From NCBI GenBank assembly GCA_900128585.1, contig LT642286.1, positions 1 to 20,826 of the forward strand: a stretch of DNA of 20,826 nt, in the 5' to 3' direction. A program made the translations under genes and the position numbers. Shown here piece after piece: positions 9,270 to 17,124 of this stretch; the first letter of the stretch is position 1, and each line of letters opens with the position of its first letter. The notes under the pieces were generated by a model. It did no database searches, had not been told where the DNA came from, and saw nothing but the letters and a program-made list of their open reading frames with translations. The DNA comes from Stramenopiles sp. TOSAG23-3 (taxonomy: Eukaryota; Sar).

Positions 9270-9330
9270 AACAAAAAATTGGCTGTTATTTTTTTTTTTA
9301 AATTCTATAGTATGCTTTAAGTAAAAAAAA
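9270..9330 (+). repeat. Recurrent 3'-UTR motif, copy 3
   Basis: AACAAAAAATTGGCTGTTAT core preceded by ATTCTTA as in copy 2 and followed by TTTAAGTAA after a T-run expansion. It lies about 122 bp downstream of copy 2, so the two look like a diverged tandem duplication. Confidence 0.75.
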
Positions 9331-9680
9331 CAAAATAGATAGTAATATTTTTTTTTTAAATTAAATAAACGCGTAAGAACTTATAGGGTTGTGTACAAAC
9401 CAACAGTTCCAGGGTTTTTAAAACGAATCCATGAATGTTACGACTTCCGCCGTAAGAGTTCGAATTACATTTGAGTGGTCTCGGCATAACTCTATTTTTA
9501 ACCACAAGTGTCCAAGTAAAAATTAACAAACCCGGGCAAAACCCGAACACCATGAGTTTTTGTGTGTTTTTCTATAGGGCAAAAAAAAACGCACTAGAGC
9601 ACGGTACTTGTACTAGATAATCCAGTATTAAATACGATAGTTGTCTATCTATATTTTCCATATTAAAAATACAACATTTC

Positions 9681-9896
9681 AGCATGGGATAAAAAATATC
9701 AAGGTCCAAAATTGAACATGGTGTTTTTGTATTTAAGTTGTTGGCAAAAAAAAGAAAAAAAGAAAAACGAAGATTGTTGTGAGGGTACGGTAGTTAAAAG
9801 CATGGGATAAAAAATATCAAGGTCCAAAATTGAACATGGTGTTTTTGTATTTCAGTTGTTGGCAAAAAAAATAAAAGAAAAACGAAGATTGATTGA
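9681..9896 (+). repeat. Tandem duplication, period about 118 bp
   Basis: The segment beginning AGCATGGGATAAAAAATATC at 9681 recurs at 9799. About the first 72 bases match with a single substitution (TATTTAAGTTG against TATTTCAGTTG); after that both copies run into A-rich, indel-bearing sequence and then AACGAAGATTG. The near identity implies a recent event. No coding potential is seen. Confidence 0.92.
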
Positions 9897-9988
9897 GGAG
9901 GAAAAAGGAAGAAGAAGTGAAAAAAAGAGGAGGAGGGAGCACAGGAGCAGAGGTAACGTTTAACCAGGTCCCTTACTTTGCTACTTTG

Positions 9989-10213
9989 TTCGTAGTCTAA
10001 ATAAAGGAGTGTTGACCCTATCTCTCCCTACACTTCGTACACGAACAGAACAATTGGTTTCCGGTCAGAAATCTAGTACTAGTTTTTTCTAATTTCATGA
10101 TACATTTCCTCGTAGTGTAAATAAAGTTATTAGGGTTGATCCTAATACAACCCTACACGAATACAGAACAATTGGTTTGGGTCCGGTAAGGAGAAATCTA
10201 TTACTAGTGTTTT
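9989..10213 (+). repeat. Diverged tandem duplication, period about 120 bp
   Basis: Copy A (9989-10087) and copy B (10109-10213) share CGTAGTNTAAATAAAG, GTTGANCCTA, CCTACAC, ACAGAACAATTGGTTT, CCGGT and AGAAATCTA followed by TACTAGT. The copies differ by several indels and substitutions, so this duplication is older than the one at 9681-9896. It contains the palindrome CTAGTACTAG at 10073-10082. Confidence 0.85.
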
Positions 10214-10907
10214 AGGTAAGACGTAATTATGCTATTTCCCTTTTAAACTATTTCAATTTCTGACTCATTTTAATTTGATGACAGAACTTTAGTATTATAT
10301 TATATTTTAAATCCAAAAACGAATTATCTGTGTTGCTATATTATTAGCTGTATTATATTAAAACATCGCATTTTCTTTTAAATCCCGAAAAAGGCAAATT
10401 TCATCGTATTGAAACATCGCTCTTTTATAAATTAAGGATATAATTATATATTTTATATTTTATTATCATAAACTTATTGATATGATTAATTTTAAAAGAT
10501 GACCACCTTAATTATCAAAAAGAAACAAAAGAAAGTGCTATTATTTTTTTTATGGATCAAATAAACAATCATATTGTGTGTATGTAAAATCCCTCGTTAT
10601 AGAGTTTCTACTGTGGTTACTACACTAATTAAAGAGAGAATACCATCTCATGTTTCAGCATACGTTGACATATGCTGTGAATGTTTTGTATTTTAAAATG
10701 TTCCCTCTTTCGTAGCATCAACACAACAGGAGGAACTTTTTCTTTAAATCGGACGGACACTCTGGCCACCCGCCGCTGCAAGTAGTTGTGTACAAGAACA
10801 CTCTTCCGTCTCTATGTTAGTTGATTCCAAAGGAATAAAAATGTTTGTAGGTAGGATATAATAACGTCGTTAGTCCTTTTGCTCACCAATTTATATTCAC
10901 ATTATAC

Positions 10908-10921
10908 ATATATATATATAT
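10908..10921 (+). promoter_or_regulatory. Possible TATA element upstream of the 607-residue gene
   Basis: An alternating (TA)n run ends 25 bp before ATG 10946. It could be the core promoter of a very short-leader mRNA or merely a microsatellite; no other promoter signal was found here. Confidence 0.35.
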
Positions 10922-10945
10922 ACATACGTATATTCTTTGCTGACA

Positions 10946-12769
10946 ATGGATCCGAAAAAGACGGAGGAGTCCCCGAAAGCCCCCCCGCTGCCGCCTGCCA
11001 TCGCCAGCTTGAAACGACAGCGGAACGAGCAAAACTCTTTTGCGTGGTACCAGTATATGATTGTTCCAGAGACTATCAGGAACATAAACATATACAAACT
11101 GAACAAATTTCCGGGATTTGTGCCCGATGATTTCAACACGTTCCAGGACCAACTTCTGGCGTTGGGCGTCGCCAAGTTCATTGACGAAAGGGATCCACCA
11201 GAGTCTATGTCGTTGTCGGACATTGCTGTAAAATTTTATGCATACTTTGTCGGCCGTATGAAAACTGATAGGTTGTTGCACTTACTGACGTTTTCGTTTC
11301 TAAACGAAAGAATACCCCACGACATCTTAAAGAAGTTTAAATTCTTTGAGTGGAAAACCAACTCAAGCACGATAGGGATGACAGGGGCCAAGAAACAGGT
11401 GCAAATCAAGTTTACCAAGTTCTACAAGACTACGCCGTTCCATATCTCTGCCTCCCTGCGCGAGGTGTTCGTCAATTCTAAAAATTACTGGATATCCGGC
11501 AAGCGCGATCGATCGTTGAGCGGGGCCAAGGTAAAGGGTAAGAAATCTTCCTCGAAGAAGAAAAATGCGCTCGGGGAAAGCCCGCTCCTTTGCGAGCTGA
11601 AGTTTGACAAAGTGATCAACGAAGCGCGAGAAATGTTTGTTGTTTCCTGCATTCGAGCGGGAGTAGAAAAGGAGACCATTGCCAAATTCTGCGCCTCCCA
11701 ATTCCTTGGCAGACCAATCAAATCGTGGAACGAAATTCTGATGCCAGACCGAGCCGCCAGCCCGAAGATCTCCACCGTCGCTCTCGCCAGGGATCCATCC
11801 CCAAAGGTGGTCTCGCGCTGGGACTGGACGATGGACCCAAGAGATTATATTTTGAGAACGTGGCGCTTCATGGCGGGCGTGCCCAGCGCAGGCCCAGACA
11901 TGGTGTCCCTCGAACTGTTCCAGAAAGAGATCTTGAGAGAGTACGGCGCGGATGCAATATACTACGTAAAGGACTTTTACAACCCGAGCTTTGTTGATGG
12001 GTTAGTGTACGACCATCCGAAAATGACGGAATTGTTTGGGCCATACAAAGGTCGTGCAAAGCACCTCCTGGATTACTTTAGCTCGGAAAACATTTACGAC
12101 GTTTTCAAGTTCATGTTTAGTGGTGACAATTCCTTGCCGATTGCGTCAAGAGCGGTAACGGCTGAAGGCTTCAAAGTCGAAGCGCGTGCCCGTGTAGTAT
12201 TTTCGCCCTCAAAGCGTTATTTAGCGCTTGTTATTGAGTCTATAACGAACGTCCTTGAATTTGAAAATCCGCAAGAGTTCAAAATAGATGTCTCCAAAGG
12301 CATAAGCAATTCGTTCGCGAACAACGTTCGTGCGTACGTATATGAGTCCATTCGCTTCATGATGGGATATCCTGTAGATTCTGTACCTGATCCCACGTCG
12401 CTCGGGGTGTTTATCAATGATCTAAAGCAGTACAAAACGGACGGTGAACAGGCTATTTTATACCAAGTAATTGATCATCATTTGCCTCGCGACAAATCAG
12501 TGGTGTACGAATCTCCAAGATTCGAAGAACTGTTCGGGCCCCTGGCACGCCGGCACGAGCGATTGGAAAGCGCCCTTGACATTAATACAATTTGGAACGC
12601 CGGTAAGCAGATCTTCCTCGGCAAGGCATTCATGTTTAAGCTGAAAGTGAACACAATTGATAGTACCCGTCTCTGTATTTCGATATATTTTAAACGATCA
12701 ACTTGCGGAAGGTACCATGGACGGGTAATAGAGCTCAAAAAAACCGAACGGGTTGATGATGCGAAGTAA
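10946..12769 (+). CDS. Unrecognised 607-residue protein with an internally duplicated module
   Basis: The first ATG at 10946 is used because the longer frame starts at TTG. I do not recognise a family. Two similar modules of roughly 120 residues occupy about 303-430 and 465-581: each has RFM.G.P, then SL..F...L, then a Tyr/Ala-Ile-Tyr helix, VY..P...ELFGP (354-366 and 520-532), a basic-Leu helix, and a closing beta-like segment. They are not identical, so this is an old duplication. The N-terminal 280 residues look different: an aromatic/basic region (residues 31-170), then a Lys/Ser-rich linker with KGKKSSSKKKN (197-207). No signal peptide or membrane segment is seen, so a soluble nuclear or cytosolic role is likely but unproven. 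The Lys-rich linker could be a nuclear localisation signal. TAA stop at 12767-12769. Confidence 0.85.
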   Translation: MDPKKTEESPKAPPLPPAIASLKRQRNEQNSFAWYQYMIVPETIRNINIYKLNKFPGFVPDDFNTFQDQLLALGVAKFIDERDPPESMSLSDIAVKFYAYFVGRMKTDRLLHLLTFSFLNERIPHDILKKFKFFEWKTNSSTIGMTGAKKQVQIKFTKFYKTTPFHISASLREVFVNSKNYWISGKRDRSLSGAKVKGKKSSSKKKNALGESPLLCELKFDKVINEAREMFVVSCIRAGVEKETIAKFCASQFLGRPIKSWNEILMPDRAASPKISTVALARDPSPKVVSRWDWTMDPRDYILRTWRFMAGVPSAGPDMVSLELFQKEILREYGADAIYYVKDFYNPSFVDGLVYDHPKMTELFGPYKGRAKHLLDYFSSENIYDVFKFMFSGDNSLPIASRAVTAEGFKVEARARVVFSPSKRYLALVIESITNVLEFENPQEFKIDVSKGISNSFANNVRAYVYESIRFMMGYPVDSVPDPTSLGVFINDLKQYKTDGEQAILYQVIDHHLPRDKSVVYESPRFEELFGPLARRHERLESALDINTIWNAGKQIFLGKAFMFKLKVNTIDSTRLCISIYFKRSTCGRYHGRVIELKKTERVDDAK

Positions 12770-14051
12770 ATTAAATGGGGATAAGTATATGGGAAGATGC
12801 GACGGATGTGAAATAGCAAAAACCGAAAAAAGAAAGACCAAATGGAAGCAAAAGTGTAGGCACGTCTTGTGTGAGCTTTATTTTTTATCCTGAAAATTTT
12901 TTTATGTACACCGTTTGTATTTTAGGAAAGCATATGAATATACGAATCTCGTAACCGTCTAATAGTATTTTTTTTTGTATGAAAGACAAAACGCGAGAAA
13001 CACACTTTTTGACTTTTGCATCGGGTTGCTAAGTATATTTTAATTTTGCTTTTTTTTTTCTTCCTAAGATAATCAAAATTTTGATGGAGAGAGGAGGTTA
13101 CCCGATCCCCTCGGCACATCCCGACTTGTACGAAGTACTAGTACATTCTTGATAGGAGGAGGTGGAGAAATATTGGATTCTTCGGTTTTTCATTAGCAAC
13201 TGTAAACGCTGCTGTGTTTATCTATTACCAACTTGGTAACATAAAAGCACACCGGATTCAATTACTGGTAGGTGTTCGCTCGTGACGACTCGTGACAAGC
13301 CCTTTTTCGCTTTGTTAGATCTTCCGGTATTACCTAATCTGTAACCCTACGAGGTACTAGTCTAGTAAAAACTTGTCGAGCTGGCCAAACCCCCGTTGAG
13401 TAAAGGAAGCCTGCTGTACGAGGTATAATAGGGAAGATCCCCCTTATCGTATGTAATATTATACCATCCTACTATAAAATTGAGGATGAAAAACAAATTC
13501 ATTTTTAGAAGAGTTGCTTTTGAAGAAGAAGAAAATAATAATCGGTGTTTATACGGTGCTGTAGGGTAATATAAATCGATGATGAGCGTATAACTGCACC
13601 TTGGGTATATTTTTATGTCATTACAATACCGTACGTACAGGCACCAACCGGAACCTGGTATACCGGTAGTAGAGTCGTCTATTTATTTTATTATTTTTTT
13701 ATTATAATATTTATTTTTTTTTAAAAGAAGAAGAAGAAAAGAAGAAGAAGGACAGGAGAGAAGATCGAAACAACAACAACACAACAAGAAAAAAAAATAA
13801 TAGAATAAATAATAATAATAATAATAAAAAAAAAAAGCTGCTGCTCCTCGCGATTGATACTGTGAGAAAAAAAAACCTTCGTATTTTGAAACGTAGCGAT
13901 ACTTGTACAGACGCCAGTAACACAACAACCCTTGACATGGTAGTGATTTTGTGCAAAATGACTGTTATGGTTTAATAACTACTGTAAATAGTAATACTAC
14001 TGAATATTTGGTAACGCTACTTGCTTACACAGAAGAAAAGGTACGAAGACC
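12770..14051. other. Intergenic region with palindromes and A/T microsatellites
   Basis: 1.28 kb without a supported gene. It holds the palindromes GTACTAGTAC (13135-13144) and TTACCAACTTGGTAA (13225-13239), a GTACAGG-type dispersed repeat at 13635-13660, and a purine/A-rich low-complexity block with (AAT)n at about 13720-13835 whose reverse-strand frames encode only Leu/Phe/Tyr/Ser runs. The right end probably contains the promoter of the small membrane-protein gene. Confidence 0.65.
13635..13660 (+). repeat. Dispersed GTACAGG(A/C)ACCAACC element, second copy
   Basis: GTACAGGCACCAACC followed by CCTGGTA here matches GTACAGGAACCAACC followed by TGGTT at 1511-1530 and GTACAGGCACC at 1540-1550. 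Related GTACCTGGTAT occurs near 6667. All are in spacers, which suggests a short dispersed non-coding repeat. Confidence 0.6.
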
Positions 14052-14594
14052 ATGGCGCTTTCCCTTAATAAGGTGGTTCCGGGGGTTTCTTTAACTTTTG
14101 TGGGGGTCAATGCCCTGGCGTTTGTTTTGTACGGGGAAGATAAAACTGGTACGCCGAAATATGCTCGTCTTGGTCTTTTGTCGTGCACATTGTTAGACAT
14201 GTGCGGTTCTATGGTGCATTGGTTGCTGAAACCTATGGGTGGCCTGGAGCGTGTCGCCATGATGGATTTGGGTGCGGACACTGCTGTTAAGTGGTATTTG
14301 GGAAAAGTTCAAGCGCAAGAAGGTTTGCAGAGAGTTGTAAAATGCTTGGTTTACCTTTACGTATTTTTCCGAGAGCAGGGACACACGTTTAAAGCTCTAA
14401 GTCTCATTTTTCTTCACCAAATTGCCGAGATATGGACTCTATTTTACTATAAAAGGAACGGATTAAAAAACCTATTCAAGAAGGGAAGACACATAAATGC
14501 GCCTGGGCAAGCCCGTTGGACTATATTTTTAATGTTGTCCGGTATACCTATTTTTCGCGGGCTCCTCAACGGAGACTATGCAAAAAATATTTGA
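14052..14594 (+). CDS. Small multi-pass membrane protein, unknown function
   Basis: A 180-residue protein whose ATG sits in a good initiation context (GACCATGG). Hydrophobic segments at about residues 8-28, 40-60, 94-107, 114-133 and 155-172 predict four or five membrane passes, separated by short loops. The loop at 60-93 contains GGLERVAMMDLGADTAVKWYLG, and a basic segment (KRNGLKNLFKKGRH, 134-147) probably faces the cytosol. No cleavable signal peptide is obvious. I do not recognise the family and no catalytic motif is visible. It ends in TGA, and AATAAA occurs at 14731-14736, about 137 nt later, as a likely polyadenylation signal. Confidence 0.82.
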   Translation: MALSLNKVVPGVSLTFVGVNALAFVLYGEDKTGTPKYARLGLLSCTLLDMCGSMVHWLLKPMGGLERVAMMDLGADTAVKWYLGKVQAQEGLQRVVKCLVYLYVFFREQGHTFKALSLIFLHQIAEIWTLFYYKRNGLKNLFKKGRHINAPGQARWTIFLMLSGIPIFRGLLNGDYAKNI

Positions 14595-15379
14595 TCGTTT
14601 ACATGGGATTTAGCTGCTTGAACAAATCACAATGTTCTTTTTTACACTACATTTTTTAATTAATTTTTGTTCTTCAATGGTCACAAAAATCTTTTTTATT
14701 TTTTTATATATTTTGTTGTTCGATTATTAGAATAAAATATATAAATACTACTACAGAAGAAGAGCCAGACAACAGAAGAGGAATAGGGAATAGGAGGAAG
14801 TGCGGTCACGAAAAGAATTGTATTAAAAGACACTAAAAAGTTGAAACGATTATATCTAAAAATAGATAGACGCGGTATTTTATTTAATGATATTATAGTC
14901 TATATGGTATATTCGTTATACAGTCCCCAACCACATATTTGTTAATTAAGGACAATGATTTTTACATTTCTATACAGCTCTTTTTAAAAAGTATATTATT
15001 TTATTGATAAACAAACCTATCCTTAATGTTCAAAGCAATCCGCAGCGATCCAATTTGAGTGATAAATGATAAGTATTAATCAATTGTATTCTCTATGACA
15101 GATGATAGGTATTATTTATTTATATTCAAATTTAACGATCTACTGCTGGTGGTCTTATTTAAAAAAAAAACTATGAAGTATATCTATATCGACACACTAA
15201 CTTTAAACCCGGTCAAGAACACTTGAAGCGATAAATGGGAGTTAATCATTGCATTTAATATTGTTTTTACAACTTATCCTTCTCCGAGAATTGAATCTTG
15301 TGCTGTATGTAAAATTCTTCATTTGAATGGGGAGAGTCGATTTCTAATCGAGTATCTTTGGATCTGGAATTAAAGGAAC
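14595..15379. other. AT-rich intergenic spacer
   Basis: 785 bp without a gene. It contains the 3' UTR of the small membrane-protein gene, including AATAAA at 14731-14736. GATAAATGATAAGTATTAATCA at about 15061 and GATGATAGGTATTATTTA at about 15102 are weakly similar ATGATA-type sequences. The promoter of the following frame should be at the right end; no clear TATA box was found. Confidence 0.6.
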
Positions 15380-15799
15380 ATGTCGAAAGTTGCCCCAGAT
15401 TATATCGCACTAGACGAAGAGGCGAAGGAGGCGAAGGAGGCGAAGGAGCCCAGTGCACCAGCACGACCCTCTCGGCCTTCGCGGCCAGTACGGTCGCAGA
15501 CAAAGGTGCAACCGACGAATGCGATCGTAGAAGAAGTGCCTAGTACAAATGATACTGTGGAACAATTAAAAAAAAATCTGTCGTCCCTGCCCCAGCCTGT
15601 AAAGAAAGTAAAGGAAACCCCAGTACTTAACCCAGTGATGGAAGTTGCCGTGGTTAAAGAGCCAGACACACCAAAGGCCCCCAGAGAAGAAGAAAAGGGG
15701 GACAATCCTGCAACTTCCTCTTTGACCGACCCGGAGAACCATGCGTCTAAAGGACAGGGGGAAACAACTCTCCAGAAGACTTTTTCTGTACGGAAATGA
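15380..15799 (+). CDS. Lys/Glu/Pro-rich hydrophilic protein, or 5' part of a split gene
   Basis: A 139-residue frame from ATG 15380 to TGA. The product is hydrophilic and apparently disordered. It carries an EAK repeat (EEAKEAKEAKE, residues 13-23) encoded by a 9-bp tandem unit, then PSRPSRPVR, then several KVKE/PVLNP segments. There is no signal peptide or membrane segment. It overlaps the next frame (15741-16160) by 59 bp in a +1-shifted register. The downstream frame supplies a membrane segment and acidic tail but has little N-terminal sequence of its own, so the two may be one protein of about 250-260 residues. Causes could be a one-base error in the G5 (15757-15761) or T5 (15781-15785) run, ribosomal frameshifting, or an unrecognised intron. 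No homologue is recognised. Confidence 0.65.
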   Translation: MSKVAPDYIALDEEAKEAKEAKEPSAPARPSRPSRPVRSQTKVQPTNAIVEEVPSTNDTVEQLKKNLSSLPQPVKKVKETPVLNPVMEVAVVKEPDTPKAPREEEKGDNPATSSLTDPENHASKGQGETTLQKTFSVRK

Positions 15800-16160
15800 G
15801 GAGGTTAATGGCCTGTTGACACCAGATCAATTTCAAAAAATTGTCTCACAGTTTGAAGATCAAATGGTGCATAACATCATGGGCTCTCTCGGGAAAAACA
15901 TGGGCACTTTGATGTCAGCTGTTTTCGTTGCAGTGAGTGTTTTGCTTCTATTGTTTGGTTTCTTGTTTCTGGGGATATCTACATTTTCTACTGCCGGGGC
16001 ATTTAATGCTGGTACAAGTGGAAGCTTGTTCATGGGTCTTGGAAATGTGCTGAATGGAGATGAAGAAGAGGAGGAGGACGACGATGATGACGATGACGAT
16101 GATGGTGATGAGGGAATTGCGGAAGCAATCGCCGACAATATTGAAATGGTAGAGGGGTGA
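15741..16160 (+). CDS. Single-pass membrane protein with Asp/Glu-rich tail, or 3' part of a split gene
   Basis: A 139-residue frame, open from 15726, with its first ATG at 15741 in a favourable context (AACCATG). It has a basic start (KDRGKQLSRR), an amphipathic segment LTPDQFQKIVSQFEDQM (26-42), a strong membrane helix at about 58-79 (SAVFVAVSVLLLLFGFLFLG), a Gly/Ser/Ala linker, and a long acidic run at 107-124 of Glu then Asp encoded by GAN codons. The first 20 residues lie in the overlap with the upstream frame and may not be translated if the two belong to one gene. Function is not recognised. Confidence 0.62.
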   Translation: MRLKDRGKQLSRRLFLYGNEEVNGLLTPDQFQKIVSQFEDQMVHNIMGSLGKNMGTLMSAVFVAVSVLLLLFGFLFLGISTFSTAGAFNAGTSGSLFMGLGNVLNGDEEEEEDDDDDDDDDGDEGIAEAIADNIEMVEG

Positions 16161-16377
16161 AATGAGGCTCATGCGCAGGATGATTTTACGGGTACTTGTG
16201 CGTTAAAATGAACTACAAGATCGTGATTAATTCTGTTTTAGAAAATTAAGAATTATCATAACTCTTTTTTAAAAGAAATTTTATAAATAATTCTTTAAAT
16301 ATTTTTTATAAGAACACATACTTGCAACACTGGTTTAAAAGTTTAAATCTTCTCCCTCTCTAGTCGAGACTACGGAC
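16161..16377. other. Short convergent 3' spacer
   Basis: 217 bp between the stops of the acidic-tail frame and the opposing 248-residue gene. It is AT-rich with TTTTTTAAAAG and TTATAAATAATTC stretches that could serve as 3'-end signals for both genes. Nothing else is seen. Confidence 0.6.
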
Positions 16378-17124
16378 TTACGGAGTGTGCATCGACTGGT
16401 GTCGCCGCGGAATGAGCGGTGCTCTCGCCAAATTTAGCCTTCTGGTAATTACCATAGCATCGGTTCTATTGGTAGGAAGACCTGCGTCTTCGGAGAGCAA
16501 TTCTTTTTTCACCTGCTCTTTCTGCCGCAACGAGTACGTTGCGTTCCAAATCAGCACGGGCATCTCGCGCTGCTTATATATACGTTTCCATCCCTGACGG
16601 TAGCCCATCAAACACTTTGTACTTATCGGGAAAAGCGAGCAACTATCTCCCGGGGTTTCCGCGGGTTCGCAAATTTGTTCGGTTTCGGGTGTTCCGCTAT
16701 CTGGCATAAGGGTGGAAGTCTTTGGCGGTGGGGCATAAGCTAACAATTCCCAAGTGTCTAAATTCATGCTTTGGAGCACGACGTCCTTTGTTAAGGGGCC
16801 AACATGACTTCGAATTGAACCTGTTGGTATTGTTCTGGTCTGTTTGCTCGACCCAACTGCTTTCCCCACTGATCTGTCTCCCTTTCTTTTTCCAGATTTG
16901 TCAACCCCGTAGAAAAAACTTGGAACTTTAAAGTTCTCTGCAGACCGTGAATCACTTTGAGGATGCACTCCAAAAAAATTATCCGCTGGAAGATCCCCTT
17001 CATCGATCGGAAAAACTACCGCAACCCCATCCCTCGGAGCCCGAACTTTCTTACTTGGTAAATCTGGTTGCACATTCGCCGTTTTTGGACGACTCCGCTT
17101 CAAGGAGAGCCGTTTGAGTGGCAT
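16378..17124 (-). CDS. Unrecognised basic 248-residue protein
   Basis: The ATG at 17124 begins a 248-residue protein ending in TAA. The N-terminus is strongly basic (MPLKRLSLKRSRPK, and SKKVRAPR at 24-31) and resembles a nuclear localisation signal. The middle contains FPIDEGDLPADNFFGVHP (38-55) and VPSFFYGVDKSGKRKGD (67-83). The C-terminal third has an aromatic/basic stretch, GYRQGWKRIYKQREMPVLIW (174-193), and a helical segment around 198-212. No signal peptide or membrane segment is seen. The stop lies within the sequence CCGTAAGTCC, so a 5' splice site at the very end of the frame cannot be excluded and the true protein could be longer. No family or function is recognised. Confidence 0.74.
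   Translation of the reverse strand: MPLKRLSLKRSRPKTANVQPDLPSKKVRAPRDGVAVVFPIDEGDLPADNFFGVHPQSDSRSAENFKVPSFFYGVDKSGKRKGDRSVGKAVGSSKQTRTIPTGSIRSHVGPLTKDVVLQSMNLDTWELLAYAPPPKTSTLMPDSGTPETEQICEPAETPGDSCSLFPISTKCLMGYRQGWKRIYKQREMPVLIWNATYSLRQKEQVKKELLSEDAGLPTNRTDAMVITRRLNLARAPLIPRRHQSMHTP

Larger units (their letters stand above)
9104..10945. other. Intergenic region with serial duplications spaced about 120 bp apart
   Basis: 1.84 kb with no supported gene. It contains three neighbouring direct duplications, at 9148/9270, 9681/9799 and 9989/10109, with spacings of about 118-123 bp. The rest is AT-rich unique sequence. A (TA)n tract at 10908-10921 sits 25-38 bp before the next ATG and may act as a TATA box with a very short 5' UTR. 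Confidence 0.75.

Noticed and set aside
9430-9500. tRNA-like GTTCGAATTAC resembling a B box
   Set aside because: No matching A box, acceptor stem or anticodon arm could be folded on either strand.
9681-10213. Possible CRISPR-like array from direct repeats
   Set aside because: Only two copies of each unit, units are long and variable, there are no regular spacers, and the host is eukaryotic.
13683-13956. 81-codon minus-strand frames rich in Phe, Leu and Tyr
   Set aside because: They arise from (AAT)n and GAAGAAG microsatellites on the + strand rather than from a membrane protein gene.
15599-15623. A 25-nt intron (GTAAAG to CCCCAG) linking the two overlapping frames
   Set aside because: The length would shift the frame correctly, but the new frame meets a TGA at 15636, so it cannot join the two.
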